This document shows positions 1-9,846 of a stretch of 64,000 nt of DNA, piece by piece. Numbering within the stretch: position 1 is the first letter of the stretch; each line of letters starts with the position of its first letter. The DNA comes from Malachius bipustulatus. Lineage: Eukaryota; Arthropoda; Insecta; Coleoptera; Melyridae. Below the pieces are notes generated by a model. It was not told where the DNA came from, did no database searches, and saw only the letters and a program-made list of their open reading frames with translations. Position numbers and translations under genes: made by a program. The DNA lies in NCBI GenBank assembly GCA_910589415.1, contig OU342630.1:92252186-92316185 (forward strand). Reading direction: 5' to 3'.

Positions 1-282
1 AAGCTACAAAAAAACGACTAGGTACATAAATGTGGATTTAACTTTATAGGTACTTTAGTTAAAACAGTCAATAAGACTAAGAGATTTATCAACAACAAAA
101 ATTTAGTTTAATTTAATAAAAAAAAAATGCTTTTATCAAATGTTCAAAATGATTTCCATTTTCGTGTATACAAAGACTTATACGTTTTAAAAAATTAAAT
201 TGAACTCTTTGGAGCATTTCGTGATCATTTTTCAAAACGTCCATTCCGCGGTTTCAATACGTCTCCTTAATTAACCTTCTGT

Positions 283-757
283 ATTTCCTATGGCCTAGAA
301 TACACAAGGGTTTTCAAAGTTCCCCATAAAAAGTAATCCATCGGTGTCATAGCAGGCGATCGAGCTGGCCAACTTGTGGGTGCATCATTGTCTCTACCTA
401 TCCATCTATTTGTTCGCTCAAATAATTACGTACATTTATCAAAAAATGTGGAGGAGCACCGTCATGCATAAACCACATTCATCTTTGAAGTTCCAAGGGC
501 AGGGGATCAAACAAGTGTGGTAATTCGTTTTGCAGATGTTCCAAATAATTTTCGCCATTAAGTCGAGGTGGTAAAATGACAGGACCAATTATGAAAGTGT
601 CTATGATTCCTGCCCACACATTGATCTTCAACTCATGCTGATAATGGCTTACTTTTGATAAGTAATGGCTTACTTTAATCGCATGAGGATTTTCTCCAGC
701 ATAGACATGTACATTGTGCAAATTAGTTATGCCACTCCGCGTGAAACAGGCTTCATC
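283..757 (-). pseudogene. Tc1/mariner transposase fragment, left palindrome arm
   Basis: This is the mirror copy of the transposase DDE region. Read on the minus strand it runs from the FTDEACF-like first-aspartate block (about 757) through an 80-residue open segment (479-721), then a TGA stop, and then the HDGAPPHF and MDYFLWG blocks. It shares the in-frame TGA with the right arm. It also has a private 9-nt deletion near 410, between the HDGAPPHF and WIGR motifs. It has no N-terminal DNA-binding region, so it is non-functional alone. Confidence 0.75.
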
Positions 758-836
758 TGTGAATAAAATTCCTTGTGTAAAGTTCCTATCCTGATTCTTC
801 TTGGAAATGAACCGGCAGAAAGCTAGACGTGGTTCA

Positions 837-843
837 TAATCAT
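837..843. repeat. Target-site duplication of LINE A (mate at 4363-4369)
   Basis: TAATCAT occurs at both edges of LINE A. The right copy (4363-4369) continues directly with the mirror of the right mariner arm, which confirms the insertion boundary. Confidence 0.85.
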
Positions 844-992
844 TTATTTATTTATTTATTTATTATCAATAATTTCCAACAGGTCTTCACCCATTTATAG
901 GAAAAATTAAATACATGAGATACCTACATATTATGTAAAAAAAGAACATTTATACAATATAAATTGAGGTTACAATCAGATAGGGTCAGTCA

Positions 993-3845
993 TCAGCCGC
1001 CATTGAATACCTGCGCAACACACTCCGATATTAGTGAAAAGCTATCAGCATGAATGTCACAGGAGTGAGCTAATCTGTTGAAGAGCTGGCACATCATAGA
1101 GATGGGTGATCTTACCAGTATATTAGTGCGTCCACTCATGCAGTAAAATGGTTGAGTTTGTCGCGAATTCAGACGAGGTACCATAAAATCAATTTTACTG
1201 AGTAAGTAAGTGCAATCATTCAAATTGTTAAGCAAACCATACAGGAATCGCAACATCCCAGCAACCCGTCTGACATGCAAAGAGGTAAAGTTAAATCTGG
1301 TTAATAAAATATTATGGTCAAACCCTCTCGGAGGATACTGGCCATCTAGACGTAAACTTAAAAACTTCAAAAAAGAGCGCTGCACAGATTCCAGACGGCC
1401 GATGTGAACCTGATATATGGGAAACCAAATAACGCTACAATATTCAAGTATTGGCCTCACTAAGGAATAAAAAAGAATACATAGGGGGCGTGTAGTAGAG
1501 AAACCACCACAGTTCCTGTAAATGAAACCATAAGTTCTAAATGCTCGAGGAACGATCGCATCTATATGTGAGGTAAAATAGAACTTGGAGTCAAACAAGA
1601 CACCCAAGTCTCGAATTACGTCCAAACGCTGTATATCACCGTTACAGACTGTATATTGAAAAATTACATTTTTTTCACGTCTCGAATAGCTAACAACCGC
1701 ACACTTAGACACGTTCAAGTACAATTTATTTCTATTGCACCACTCAGCGATGACATTTAAGTTACACTGAAGTCTAACACAATCTGCAACAGAGTTGATA
1801 GTTGAGAAGAGCTTAAGGTCGTCGGCAAACAGCAAACTTTCACAGTCTAACCCATCAACTATATCATTTATATATAATAAAAATAGAAGGGGTCCCAGAT
1901 TCGAGCCCTGAGGAACTCCAGATCCAGGTTCAATGGCTTTCGAGATTGCACACTTATATCTGACGCGCTGCTTCCTGTTGGCTAGGTAGGACTGGATAAG
2001 TGTTTGCAATGAGTTAGAGAAACCGAAAGAAGACAACTTAAGCATCAATATAGAGTGATCCAGCTGATCAAAAGCTTTTTGGAAGTCGAGATATATAGCA
2101 TCGACTTGACTACGGGAGTCAATAGCTTCAGAAACATACTGGGAAAAACTTGCCAAGTTGGTCACTGTAGAACGTTTCTCCATGAACCCGTGCTGAAACT
2201 GTGTTATACGGGATTTTGTGGCATGGTAAATATGCTTATATAATATTGACTCAAAAACCTTTGAAAAATTACACAACAATGATATGGGTCTATAGTTAGT
2301 GACCTCGTCGGTGCTGCCTTTTTTAAAGATGGGACATATAAAAGCATCCTTCCAAGTATCTGGAAAGACGGATTTGCCAATAATTAAATTGAAGAGGATG
2401 GACAGTGGCTTCACAAAAATGCGGGCACAGTCCTTTAGCAGAAAGCTTGGAATGTTATCAACACCCATACTGAACGAATTCTTCGATTTTTTCAATGCCA
2501 TGAAAATTTCATCGTCAGAAATTAAAGTTACATTAACAGAGTTACACCAGTGATGACAGTCAGAAACAGGTGCACGATGTCGTACAGGATCGGCTTTCAC
2601 GTACACACTACCAAAGTACTCCGCAAAGCCATTCACAATAAGGTCGGGAGTAGAGAGCTCCAGATCATTGAACTTCATCAATCCAGGGATTCTGGTGCTA
2701 CCTCTCTTGTTTCGCGTAAATTCCCAAAACTTCTTAGGGTCTCTAATAATGAGAGATTCGATGTTTGTTAAGTAGGCCTCATAAGCTTTTCTGGTTAAAT
2801 TTTTGCTAATAGTGCGATGGGTCTTAAACAATTGATAAAAGTAAGGATCTTTATACCTCCTATATTTCCTGAGTGCCGCATGCTTCAAGCGTAAAGAGGA
2901 AATGACCTCGCGGTCAAACCAGGGAGGAAATCGCCGTCTAGAATATGACCTAGTTTTTGGCACTGACATTTCAAAGATATTGTACAAAGTGTTATAGAAA
3001 ATAGCACAGGCCTTGTTAACATCGTGCTCACCTCGAAGATCCTCCCAATCAGCTTCACCTAGTAAACTGTAAAGTAGGGGATAATTTGCTTTTTTAAAAT
3101 TGAAACTAGACTGGGTGTTTTGATTTGTTACAAAATTAGTCTGATGCCCGCCAACGACCCCAAACGCAATCTCAATAGTTGGATGATGATCGTCCTCGTC
3201 CACAAGAGGCTGAAGTGATCTCTCCACACTACAATTTATATTAGAAAAAACCAGATCCAGGATGCGATCAAATTTATTAGGAATGCAGTTGTGTTGCATG
3301 AAGTTGTTAAATTCTTTAAAATTATTTATATTACGAGTAATACTGCTCCCTGAATCTGTAGCTAGGTTGGGTACATTGAAATCACCGATAATAATGACCC
3401 TGCTACCATGAACAGCCTCAACATTATTAAGCAGTTCAAGGAACAGTTCATAATCACGGACAGATGTTGAGGGCGGGATATAAACTACGAAGGTACAAAA
3501 TGATCCAATAGTTTCTGCTGAAATCTTAACTCCGACGATATCAATATACGGTAAGACAGAATAAATATCACTAAAATCAATTTGCACACATTTGAAGCGA
3601 TCTCGAACCGCCAGTAGCACGCCACCCCCCCTAGATGAGGACACATGAGCGAAATCTCTATCTCTTCTAAATACAGTATAACCGTCAGCAAATAGTTCTG
3701 AGTTACTTATTGCAGGACATAACCAGGTTTCGCTGAGAGCTATAATTTCACAATCACAAATAGAGACACCTGTATAAAAGGTGTCGGTCTTGGATCGCAG
3801 TCCCCGCACATTCTGATAGAGAAGATGTATAATTGTAGAGTGCAA
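993..3845 (-). CDS. LINE A ORF2: endonuclease-reverse transcriptase, intact frame
   Basis: The frame is 950 residues with no internal stop. The N-terminal exonuclease-endonuclease-phosphatase (EEP) domain is complete by motif: QNVRG (11-15), SETWL with E39, GDFN (154-157) and DEDDHHP (216-222). The reverse transcriptase follows: NYRPISLLCN, QHGFMEKRST, YLDFQKAFD (D587), VPQGSNLGP (about 644) and FADD (673-676). The C-terminal thumb region contains ILEYCSVIWFP and the LESVQRSFLKFLSLR segment. There is no RNase H domain. The protein nicks target DNA and primes reverse transcription from it. The listed first codon is TTG and the frame is open upstream, so the real start is uncertain. All catalytic residues I can identify are present, so the enzyme could be active even though ORF1 is truncated. 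Confidence 0.88.
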   Translation of the reverse strand: MHSTIIHLLYQNVRGLRSKTDTFYTGVSICDCEIIALSETWLCPAISNSELFADGYTVFRRDRDFAHVSSSRGGGVLLAVRDRFKCVQIDFSDIYSVLPYIDIVGVKISAETIGSFCTFVVYIPPSTSVRDYELFLELLNNVEAVHGSRVIIIGDFNVPNLATDSGSSITRNINNFKEFNNFMQHNCIPNKFDRILDLVFSNINCSVERSLQPLVDEDDHHPTIEIAFGVVGGHQTNFVTNQNTQSSFNFKKANYPLLYSLLGEADWEDLRGEHDVNKACAIFYNTLYNIFEMSVPKTRSYSRRRFPPWFDREVISSLRLKHAALRKYRRYKDPYFYQLFKTHRTISKNLTRKAYEAYLTNIESLIIRDPKKFWEFTRNKRGSTRIPGLMKFNDLELSTPDLIVNGFAEYFGSVYVKADPVRHRAPVSDCHHWCNSVNVTLISDDEIFMALKKSKNSFSMGVDNIPSFLLKDCARIFVKPLSILFNLIIGKSVFPDTWKDAFICPIFKKGSTDEVTNYRPISLLCNFSKVFESILYKHIYHATKSRITQFQHGFMEKRSTVTNLASFSQYVSEAIDSRSQVDAIYLDFQKAFDQLDHSILMLKLSSFGFSNSLQTLIQSYLANRKQRVRYKCAISKAIEPGSGVPQGSNLGPLLFLLYINDIVDGLDCESLLFADDLKLFSTINSVADCVRLQCNLNVIAEWCNRNKLYLNVSKCAVVSYSRREKNVIFQYTVCNGDIQRLDVIRDLGVLFDSKFYFTSHIDAIVPRAFRTYGFIYRNCGGFSTTRPLCILFYSLVRPILEYCSVIWFPIYQVHIGRLESVQRSFLKFLSLRLDGQYPPRGFDHNILLTRFNFTSLHVRRVAGMLRFLYGLLNNLNDCTYLLSKIDFMVPRLNSRQTQPFYCMSGRTNILVRSPISMMCQLFNRLAHSCDIHADSFSLISECVAQVFNGG

Positions 3846-3859
3846 AATGGGTGAAGTAT

Positions 3860-4362
3860 TTAGTTTAAATGAAGGATCTTAGGAACACCATTCACATACC
3901 GAATCCTCAGTCCCTCCTCCCCGTTGGCAGTCCTCTCCATCATCTCGGATTTCAAGCGCCTGTACGACTCCTGTTGCTTGGGTGTTTTATCGGTGGTAAT
4001 GATAACAGAACTGAATCTATCATGATTCCTTAATTTATGACGATTACGGATGACGCCGAGAATATGAGTTTCATCTCTTAGTCTAATCCTCACTGGTCGG
4101 GCTCGTGAACCTTCCTGCGGGCTGCATCGACCCAATCTCTCCACTGTGACACCAGAAAAATCGTTCTCGGGGTCGACAACTCCCAAAACACTAATAATCT
4201 CCGTCCTCTCATCTCTAATACGCTGTTCCCTGGAGAAAGAACTTGGCAGTTCAGGTAAATTGAAGACAATCAAGTTATTAGCACGTTTTTGCCGTTCAAA
4301 TACCTCTTGAGTGACCTCTTCAAAGATCTCGGAGTTCCTCTGGGATATACTAGATCTTAATT
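3860..4362 (-). CDS. LINE A ORF1 protein, C-terminal part (5'-truncated)
   Basis: About 167 residues remain. The visible segment includes a basic heptad-like start (ISQRNSEIFEEVTQEVFERQKRA), NLIVFNLPELP, then VERLGRCSPQEGSRARPVRIRLRDE. This resembles the RNA-binding ORF1 (RRM-like core) of LINEs, which coats the element RNA. The open frame continues 5' into flanking transposon DNA, so its first 12 or so residues (up to 4396) are not LINE sequence. It stops at 3860, 14 nt before the first listed start of ORF2, which suggests coupled or reinitiated translation of ORF2. Confidence 0.75.
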
Positions 4363-4429
4363 TAATCATGGGGTAAAAGGTCTTATACCCGTTCAACAGA
4401 ACGATATGTTATTGGTTTTTGGATATTCC

Positions 4430-5251
4430 CAAAGAAATGGTTTAGAATCTTGCAGATTATCAGTGAACGATTTCCGAATCGTCGTTTACCAAACCATAAA
4501 ACCTTTAATGAAAGACGTCTTCGTGAAACAAGGTAGGTTTACGCCTGTTTCTATTAATTAAGGTCGTGCACGTACGATAAGAACTCCAGAGGTTGAGGAA
4601 GATATTTTAAATAGGATTGAAGAAAATCCTAAACTCAGCACCAGACTGCACCCATTTCATGTTGAACGGGTATAAGACCTTTTACCCCATGATTATGAAC
4701 CACGTCTAGCTTTCTGCCGGTTCATTTCCAAGAAGAATCAGGATAGGAACTTTACACAAGGAATTTTATTCACAGATGAAGCCTGTTTCACGCGGAGTGG
4801 CATAACTAATTTGCACAATGTACATGTCTATGCTGGAGAAAATCCTCATGCGATTAAAGTAAGCCATTACTTATCAAAAGTAAGCCATTATCAGCATGAG
4901 TTGAAGATCAATGTGTGGGCAGGAATCATAGACACTTTCATAATTGGTCCTGTCATTTTACCACCTCGACTTAATGGCGAAAATTATTTGGAACATCTGC
5001 AAAACGAATTACCACACTTGTTTGATCCCCTGCCCTTGGAACTTCAAAGATGAATGTGGTTTATGCATGACGGTGCTCCTCCACATTTTTTGATAAATGT
5101 ACGTAATTATTTGAGCGAACAGTATCCAAATAGATGGATAGGTAGAGACAATGATGCACCCACAAGTTGGCCAGCTCGATCGCCTGTAATGACACCGATG
5201 GATTACTTTTTATGGGGAACTTTGAAAACCCTTGTGTATTCTAGGCCATAG
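4430..5251 (+). pseudogene. Tc1/mariner-type transposase (broken), right arm plus spacer
   Basis: The spacer encodes an N-terminal helix-turn-helix stretch (FPNRRLPNHKTF, then RTPEVEEDILNRIEENP), which matches the DUF4817-like head of insect mariner-type transposases. The right arm follows with a DDE domain: FTDEACFTR (first D), FMHDGAPPHF (second D) and TPMDYFLWG (third D). There are 43 residues between the second and third aspartates. A sizeable piece is missing between the head and HPFHVERV at about 4660. Stops lie near 4558, at about 4671 and at 5051-5053. The usual SPDL motif reads SPVM. The protein would cut and rejoin DNA at TA sites, but it is clearly dead here. The subfamily name is not certain. 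Confidence 0.8.
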
Positions 5252-5538
5252 GAAATACAGAAGGTTAATTAAGGAGACGTATTGAAACCGCGGAATGGAC
5301 GTTTTGAAAAATGATCACGAAATGCTCCAAAGAGTTCAATTTAATTTTTTAAAACGTATAAGTCTTTGTATACACGAAAATGGAAATCATTTTGAACATT
5401 TGATAAAAGCATTTTTTTTTTATTAAATTAAACTAAATTTTTGTTGTTGATAAATCTCTTAGTCTTATTGACTGTTTTAACTAAAGTACCTATAAAGTTA
5501 AATCCACATTTATGTACCTAGTCGTTTTTTTGTAGCTT

Positions 5539-5744
5539 TCAGTGACAGTTTTTTTAATTCAACGCCTTTGCTTCAAATTGTGTTCAATTAATACAATTAC
5601 TTACTTAGGCCTGGCCATGCACGTAGTGATTTTCTTAAATCCAGATATCTCAGAAACGGCTGCTCAAATCAACTCTTACCACGTATGCCTTTTTTTGGTA
5701 AAAGACGTTGGAGAATAAGAATTTTTATTTAAAAGTTAAATACA
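5539..5744. other. Unassigned AT-rich spacer
   Basis: No reading frame, repeat boundary or structural signal is recognised between the mariner end and the next TIR-like fragment. Confidence 0.5.
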
Positions 5745-6061
5745 GAGTGGCCCAAAAAAGATAGTTCGTTTTGAATGTGTTCAAGGTACCGCAGGTGGCG
5801 CCCTCTAAATTTTACAATAAAAATGATTGCAGTGTTTAATTTTTCACCCCACAAAAGCCCCTTCAGCCGAATATTGTGAAAATATACCAATTATTAAAAA
5901 AGTTATTTAAGAAAAACGGAAACCAAATTGAACTTTTGACACCCTGTATCTCCGAAATCATCCACTTTTGGACATAGATAAGTTGGGCTAGATCGGCTTA
6001 TTTAGGCCTCAGGAATTTGTGGTAGCTTTTTTTCCGCACCTTTCAGAGACACCCTGTATAT
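5745..6061. repeat. Fragment of an ACAGGGTG-type TIR element
   Basis: It starts with TACAGAGTGGCCCAAAAAAG, ends with ACACCCTGTAT, and has an internal ACACCCTGTAT at about 5940-5951. The two ends are only inverted over the terminal decamer, so this is a fragment or an old diverged member rather than a clean element. Confidence 0.4.
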
Positions 6062-6111
6062 TTCATTTCGTGATTTATCTTATCATCAGATAATAGTATA
6101 TTGTATACCTA

Positions 6112-6198
6112 GGCGGTAAAGTGTCCTTTTTCAGGCCTCAAGAAGATATGGCCAGGCTAGGCCATATCTTCCGAGTTCTGAAAAGACACTTTACCGCC
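6112..6198. repeat. 87-nt hairpin
   Basis: GGCGGTAAAGTGTC at 6113-6126 pairs with GACACTTTACCGCC at 6185-6198. GATATGGCC pairs with GGCCATATC around a 6-nt loop (AGGCTA). It is a small foldback between two TIR elements; its origin is not recognised. Confidence 0.75.
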
Positions 6199-6306
6199 GT
6201 GGTTCACACATAATTTTTTATCATACACAATAATAATATTGTAATATGTATATTTTTTTAAATTTATTTATTCATTTATTTTTTTATGATAGGTAGGTAT
6301 AATAAT

Positions 6307-6884
6307 ATACAGGGTGATCAGTAACTCGCGCACTCAGAGCATGCTGCGGTAAACTTCACTTTTTAAGAGTGCATGGTAAATTTTCTTACTGCAGTGTTGT
6401 AAATTCTTTTCTTAGAAAGATATGATCATTTTTGTAAAAAAAAAGGTGGCGTAACACTGCACTGAACCTGTGAATAAATAAGTTCGGGTTAGATGGTATT
6501 GTTATTATTTTTATTTCCATAGCAATGAAGGCATTTGAATATTTTATATTCTAAGTTGAGTTTAGGCGGTTGCCAAACTTAATATTTCGTTCAGATTTAG
6601 GTACTTCATCAATTTACAACATTCTTAAATCCTCTGTAAAGAGGTTTTGTGAAAAAAAAATGGATGTATTATATATGGTATCCGTTCCAGACATTACAGT
6701 AACCTGAATTTTTCATTAATATATATCACGGTTATTGAAAAAATTACCTTTAAACTCGGATGAGGGAAACTCTTTAACTTGAAAGCCAACCGTTGGATTC
6801 AATTTTTTTGCAGAATATCCTTAATTTTAATGGACTCTATATCGCCCTATGTTCGGAGTGCGCGAGTTACTGATCACCCTGTAT
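6307..6884. mobile_element. Non-autonomous TIR element (about 578 bp)
   Basis: The termini are perfect inverted repeats of about 28 bp: the left reads TACAGGGTGATCAGTAACTC and continues to 6335, and the right is its mirror at 6856-6884. TA lies at both edges, consistent with a TA target. The interior has no coding capacity. The short TIR and small size fit a MITE mobilised in trans by an unidentified transposase. Confidence 0.75.
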
Positions 6885-7639
6885 AAGTAGTGGTGATTAA
6901 TTATAGTAGAAAGTATGTTCTGTTCACTGACCTTTTTAATAAAAAGCAAAATTACAATTTCAAAAGGATAGGATGGAAGCTCGTTCACTTTAATAGAAAT
7001 CTTCGCTCAAACCATGCTGTGAAAGCCGACATGAATATTACTTTTTTTATAAACATATAGTATGTATATTCATACATACAATCATATACCTACATCATAT
7101 TCATCAATAGTGTTGTAATCACTATTAGATAAAATAAATTTAAGAAATGCGTGATAAAGCCCGCATACAGAAACGCTGTAACTGAATAGGTGAGTTGAAT
7201 ATTATAGCGAAATTAAAGTTTTATAGTAGCCTTGTCGATTGGCTAATTTCATTCCAATCAAGCCAGGGATATGGAAATCGTTACCTCTTCAAATAATGAA
7301 GCACAAAAAAAAAACAACAGTGAAATAGTAATCGTGAAGGGTAGGGCATAGGTATCTCGTAGTCGTAGTGCTTTCATGTTCATATTCAAGTCTCCATGAT
7401 TTGTTATAAGGGTTGATATTATAAATTATAGTGTGTCTTTCTTGTAATCATTTTTATAAAGATATAAATCATTTAAAACTTTTGAACTTCAGAGGATTGG
7501 TAATTCTTTTTTTTATTTTGCATCTTCATCCATTCCTCGATTTAAATTGTTGAAGGGAACAGACCAGGGAGAAGACATGTCCTGGTATATATATATTTCG
7601 TATGAATTATTACATTTTAAATTAGAAGGATGATGTGGA
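6885..7639. other. Unassigned AT-rich stretch
   Basis: No coding frame, TIR or tail is recognised. Confidence 0.5.
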
Positions 7640-9240
7640 TATTAGATATGTCTAATTAGATAATGTCCTGGTAGCAAATTCCAAAGCACCCCAGTTCTAG
7701 GGAGAAACAACCTTTGTGGAGGTCAAACTGTATATTTTTGGGCAGCCAGCACTTGTCGCGTTTATACCCTTCAAAAACATCTTTAGGCGGAATGGGAGTT
7801 TCAAGCTCCCTGTATCAGTTTCTACGGAAATATCGATAGAACAGAGAGAAGAATTTTTAGAATTTATTAGCTGTCTACATTTAGTAAGTTGCAAATAATC
7901 TCCAACCAACCCACAACCGACGATGTTCTTATGAAGGTAGAGTTTGTTAGATATGTACCGCGTATTATGATGCGAATTGCTCTTCTTTGGATGGAGTCAA
8001 ACCACTTCATGGTGTATTAAGGATCAGAAATCCACACACGAGAACCACTTTCTTCTGTTTGTCATATTTGTGCCTTATAGATTATCAGCAGCTATCTAGG
8101 TGTAAAATATTTTGAGATCTCTTCAGAAATCCCAGATTTTGGCACCTCACCTGCCTTGTCAAAGTCAGTCCACTAACGTCAGTCCAAGGATGGACAAAGA
8201 GGAGCTTTTGCTTTGTGATGTTCAAGAAATATTGTGACACCCATCTCAGTTATATCTCTTGCCTTTTGGAAATTACGCATTTTTGTGTTTTTAAAACATT
8301 GAATTGAACCAAACTATCTGAGCCCTAATCTACAATAATAGCACTTAGACACTTCCACGCTACGTTGTCTCATGGTAGGGATATCCATGACTTTCTGGGA
8401 TGTAAATTCCGTAGGTATAGAGAGGACTGTCATCGGCGAAACTTTGAATCTGCATGGTTTCATGCTATGCTTACGTATAAAAACGGAATAGAGTGGATGA
8501 TAAACCGAACCCTGAGTCACTCGTGCGTTGGTGGCGTAAGAGTCAGATGATAATCCGTCTACAATGACGTTTAGAAGCTTTTATTGGAAAGGAAGCTAGA
8601 GATCCACATACAGATCTCAGGAGAGAAGCCACATGAGGGAAGTTTACTAAGCAAATCTTCATGACAGATTCTATCGAACGCCTTTGAGATGCCTAAGCTT
8701 ACGCAGCCTGCGCTTTTCTAAACATTTCAATGGGTGAACCCCAGATATGAGGCAGATAAGTCATTAAGTCAACGGTAAATTGTTTACGCCTGACATCATA
8801 CTGGTGATCATTCAGACTTCCATCTAGCTCCAAGTTTACTGAGTTTAGGACCTTCTCCATTACCTTAGAGATTTGGGGAAGCAGAGTAATTGGCCGATAG
8901 AAGTCCGGCGGAGTTTTCTTTCATTTTTTGGAACGAGTTGTAATGTATCCACGGCCAGACATATTAAATAGAAGTAGATGTTAGGTATGCCTACATATTT
9001 TTTCAGGACAATTGACGGTATGGTGTTCGGGTAAGGCTGCCATGTTGGTGTCCAGAGAGACTACAGCCTTCTGCCTCAATTTTATGTGCCCCATACAGCT
9101 GCCAACACGGCGAAGGGATAGGGGGGACTTTCATTCAAAGTTCAGAGTTGAATTTTCGGCAAATGTTTTTGAAAAAACGTTAGCCTTGTCTTCAGAAGAC
9201 GTCATACTGCAATAATTAGCCAAAAAGTTGATCTGTCAAG
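7640..9240 (-). pseudogene. LINE relic: reverse transcriptase with many frameshifts
   Basis: Read on the minus strand in several frames, the order of recognisable pieces is that of an insect non-LTR RT. They are FAENSTLN near 9150, LVPKNERKLRR and YRPITLLPQISKVMEKVLN near 8870-8950, DLMTYLPHIWGSPIE near 8760, TQGSVYHPLYSVFI (degenerate PQGS block, 8520) and SFADDSPLYT (from VPQG to FADD, near 8440). At the C-terminus come SIQRRAIRI (about 7990) and FLPRTGVLWNLLP (about 7690). Numerous stops and shifts show an old copy. The family differs from LINEs A-D. Confidence 0.65.
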
Positions 9241-9846
9241 ATATACTTATAGAAAGAGAAACCTGTGGAATAGACTAAGTTAATAAAGCTCAGTTAAAAA
9301 CCGAAGGGAATGAATAATATAAAACCAAAGTGCTAATCTTGTACTCACTTTGTAAACAAACAATAAGTCCTCTTCACAATGCTGACGTTAAAGCAAATAA
9401 TCACATAATATTACCTAAGTACATGGTCTGCATCATGGAACTTTTATAATAACAAGATTACTTCATAAGTGATTCCGACATAAAAGGAACTAACTAGCCA
9501 TATTCGTGATATTCATCCGATCAAGCAACTGGTCTTTGTCCAAACAGCGATGACAGTTGACTGCCTATATAATCATACCCAGTTACTTGATGAAAATATT
9601 TCAAAAAGTCGTTAGAGGTGAACGTTTCCGTTTATACAAGAAAGCAGAGTTTTTAGATTTCAGATTTGATTTTAATTACAACAGAATTAAACATGACTAT
9701 TATAGGAAATCTAAAAGGATGCAGATCTGCTAGATAACAGAAAGTGTGAGATAAAAGGTCATGAATGATTTCTGTATTATCTTTTTGTTGCTCATCATCA
9801 GTAGGTAGGTACTTATACATCTTCAGTCTATCAAACTCATATTAAT
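9241..9846. other. Unassigned AT-rich stretch
   Basis: Nothing recognised on either strand. Confidence 0.5.

Larger units (their letters stand above)
844..4362 (-). mobile_element. LINE A, non-LTR retrotransposon, 5'-truncated in ORF1
   Basis: The element is on the minus strand. It has a partial ORF1 (3860-4362), an intact ORF2 (993-3845) and a short 3' UTR ending in a (TAAA)n-like tail, seen as (TTTA)n on the plus strand at 844-866. It is flanked by the 7-bp direct repeat TAATCAT at 837-843 and 4363-4369. It sits inside the left arm of the mariner palindrome, whose sequence resumes exactly after each repeat. The architecture (ORF1, then endonuclease-RT ORF2 without RNase H) fits the Jockey/CR1-like supergroup; the exact clade is unresolved. 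Confidence 0.88.
1..5538. mobile_element. Palindromic Tc1/mariner-like DNA transposon with a nested LINE
   Basis: Positions 1-843 plus 4370-4396 read as the reverse complement of 4661-5538. This gives two arms of about 870 bp around a 264-nt spacer (4397-4660). The arms carry the same DDE transposase segment: the 80-residue translations at 479-721 (minus) and 4811-5053 (plus) are identical, so the duplication looks recent. The left arm lacks 9 nt near 410 and has a few substitutions. The left arm is split by a LINE at 844-4362, so the palindrome existed before that insertion. The outer end (AAGCTACAAAAAAACGAC) coincides with window position 1, so the left boundary may lie outside the window. 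Confidence 0.85.

Noticed and set aside
479..721. 80-codon minus-strand frame as an independent gene
   Set aside because: It is the mirror copy of the transposase segment at 4811-5053 and lies inside a palindrome arm.
844..868. Independent (TTTA)n microsatellite
   Set aside because: It is the 3' tail of LINE A, directly next to the target duplication.
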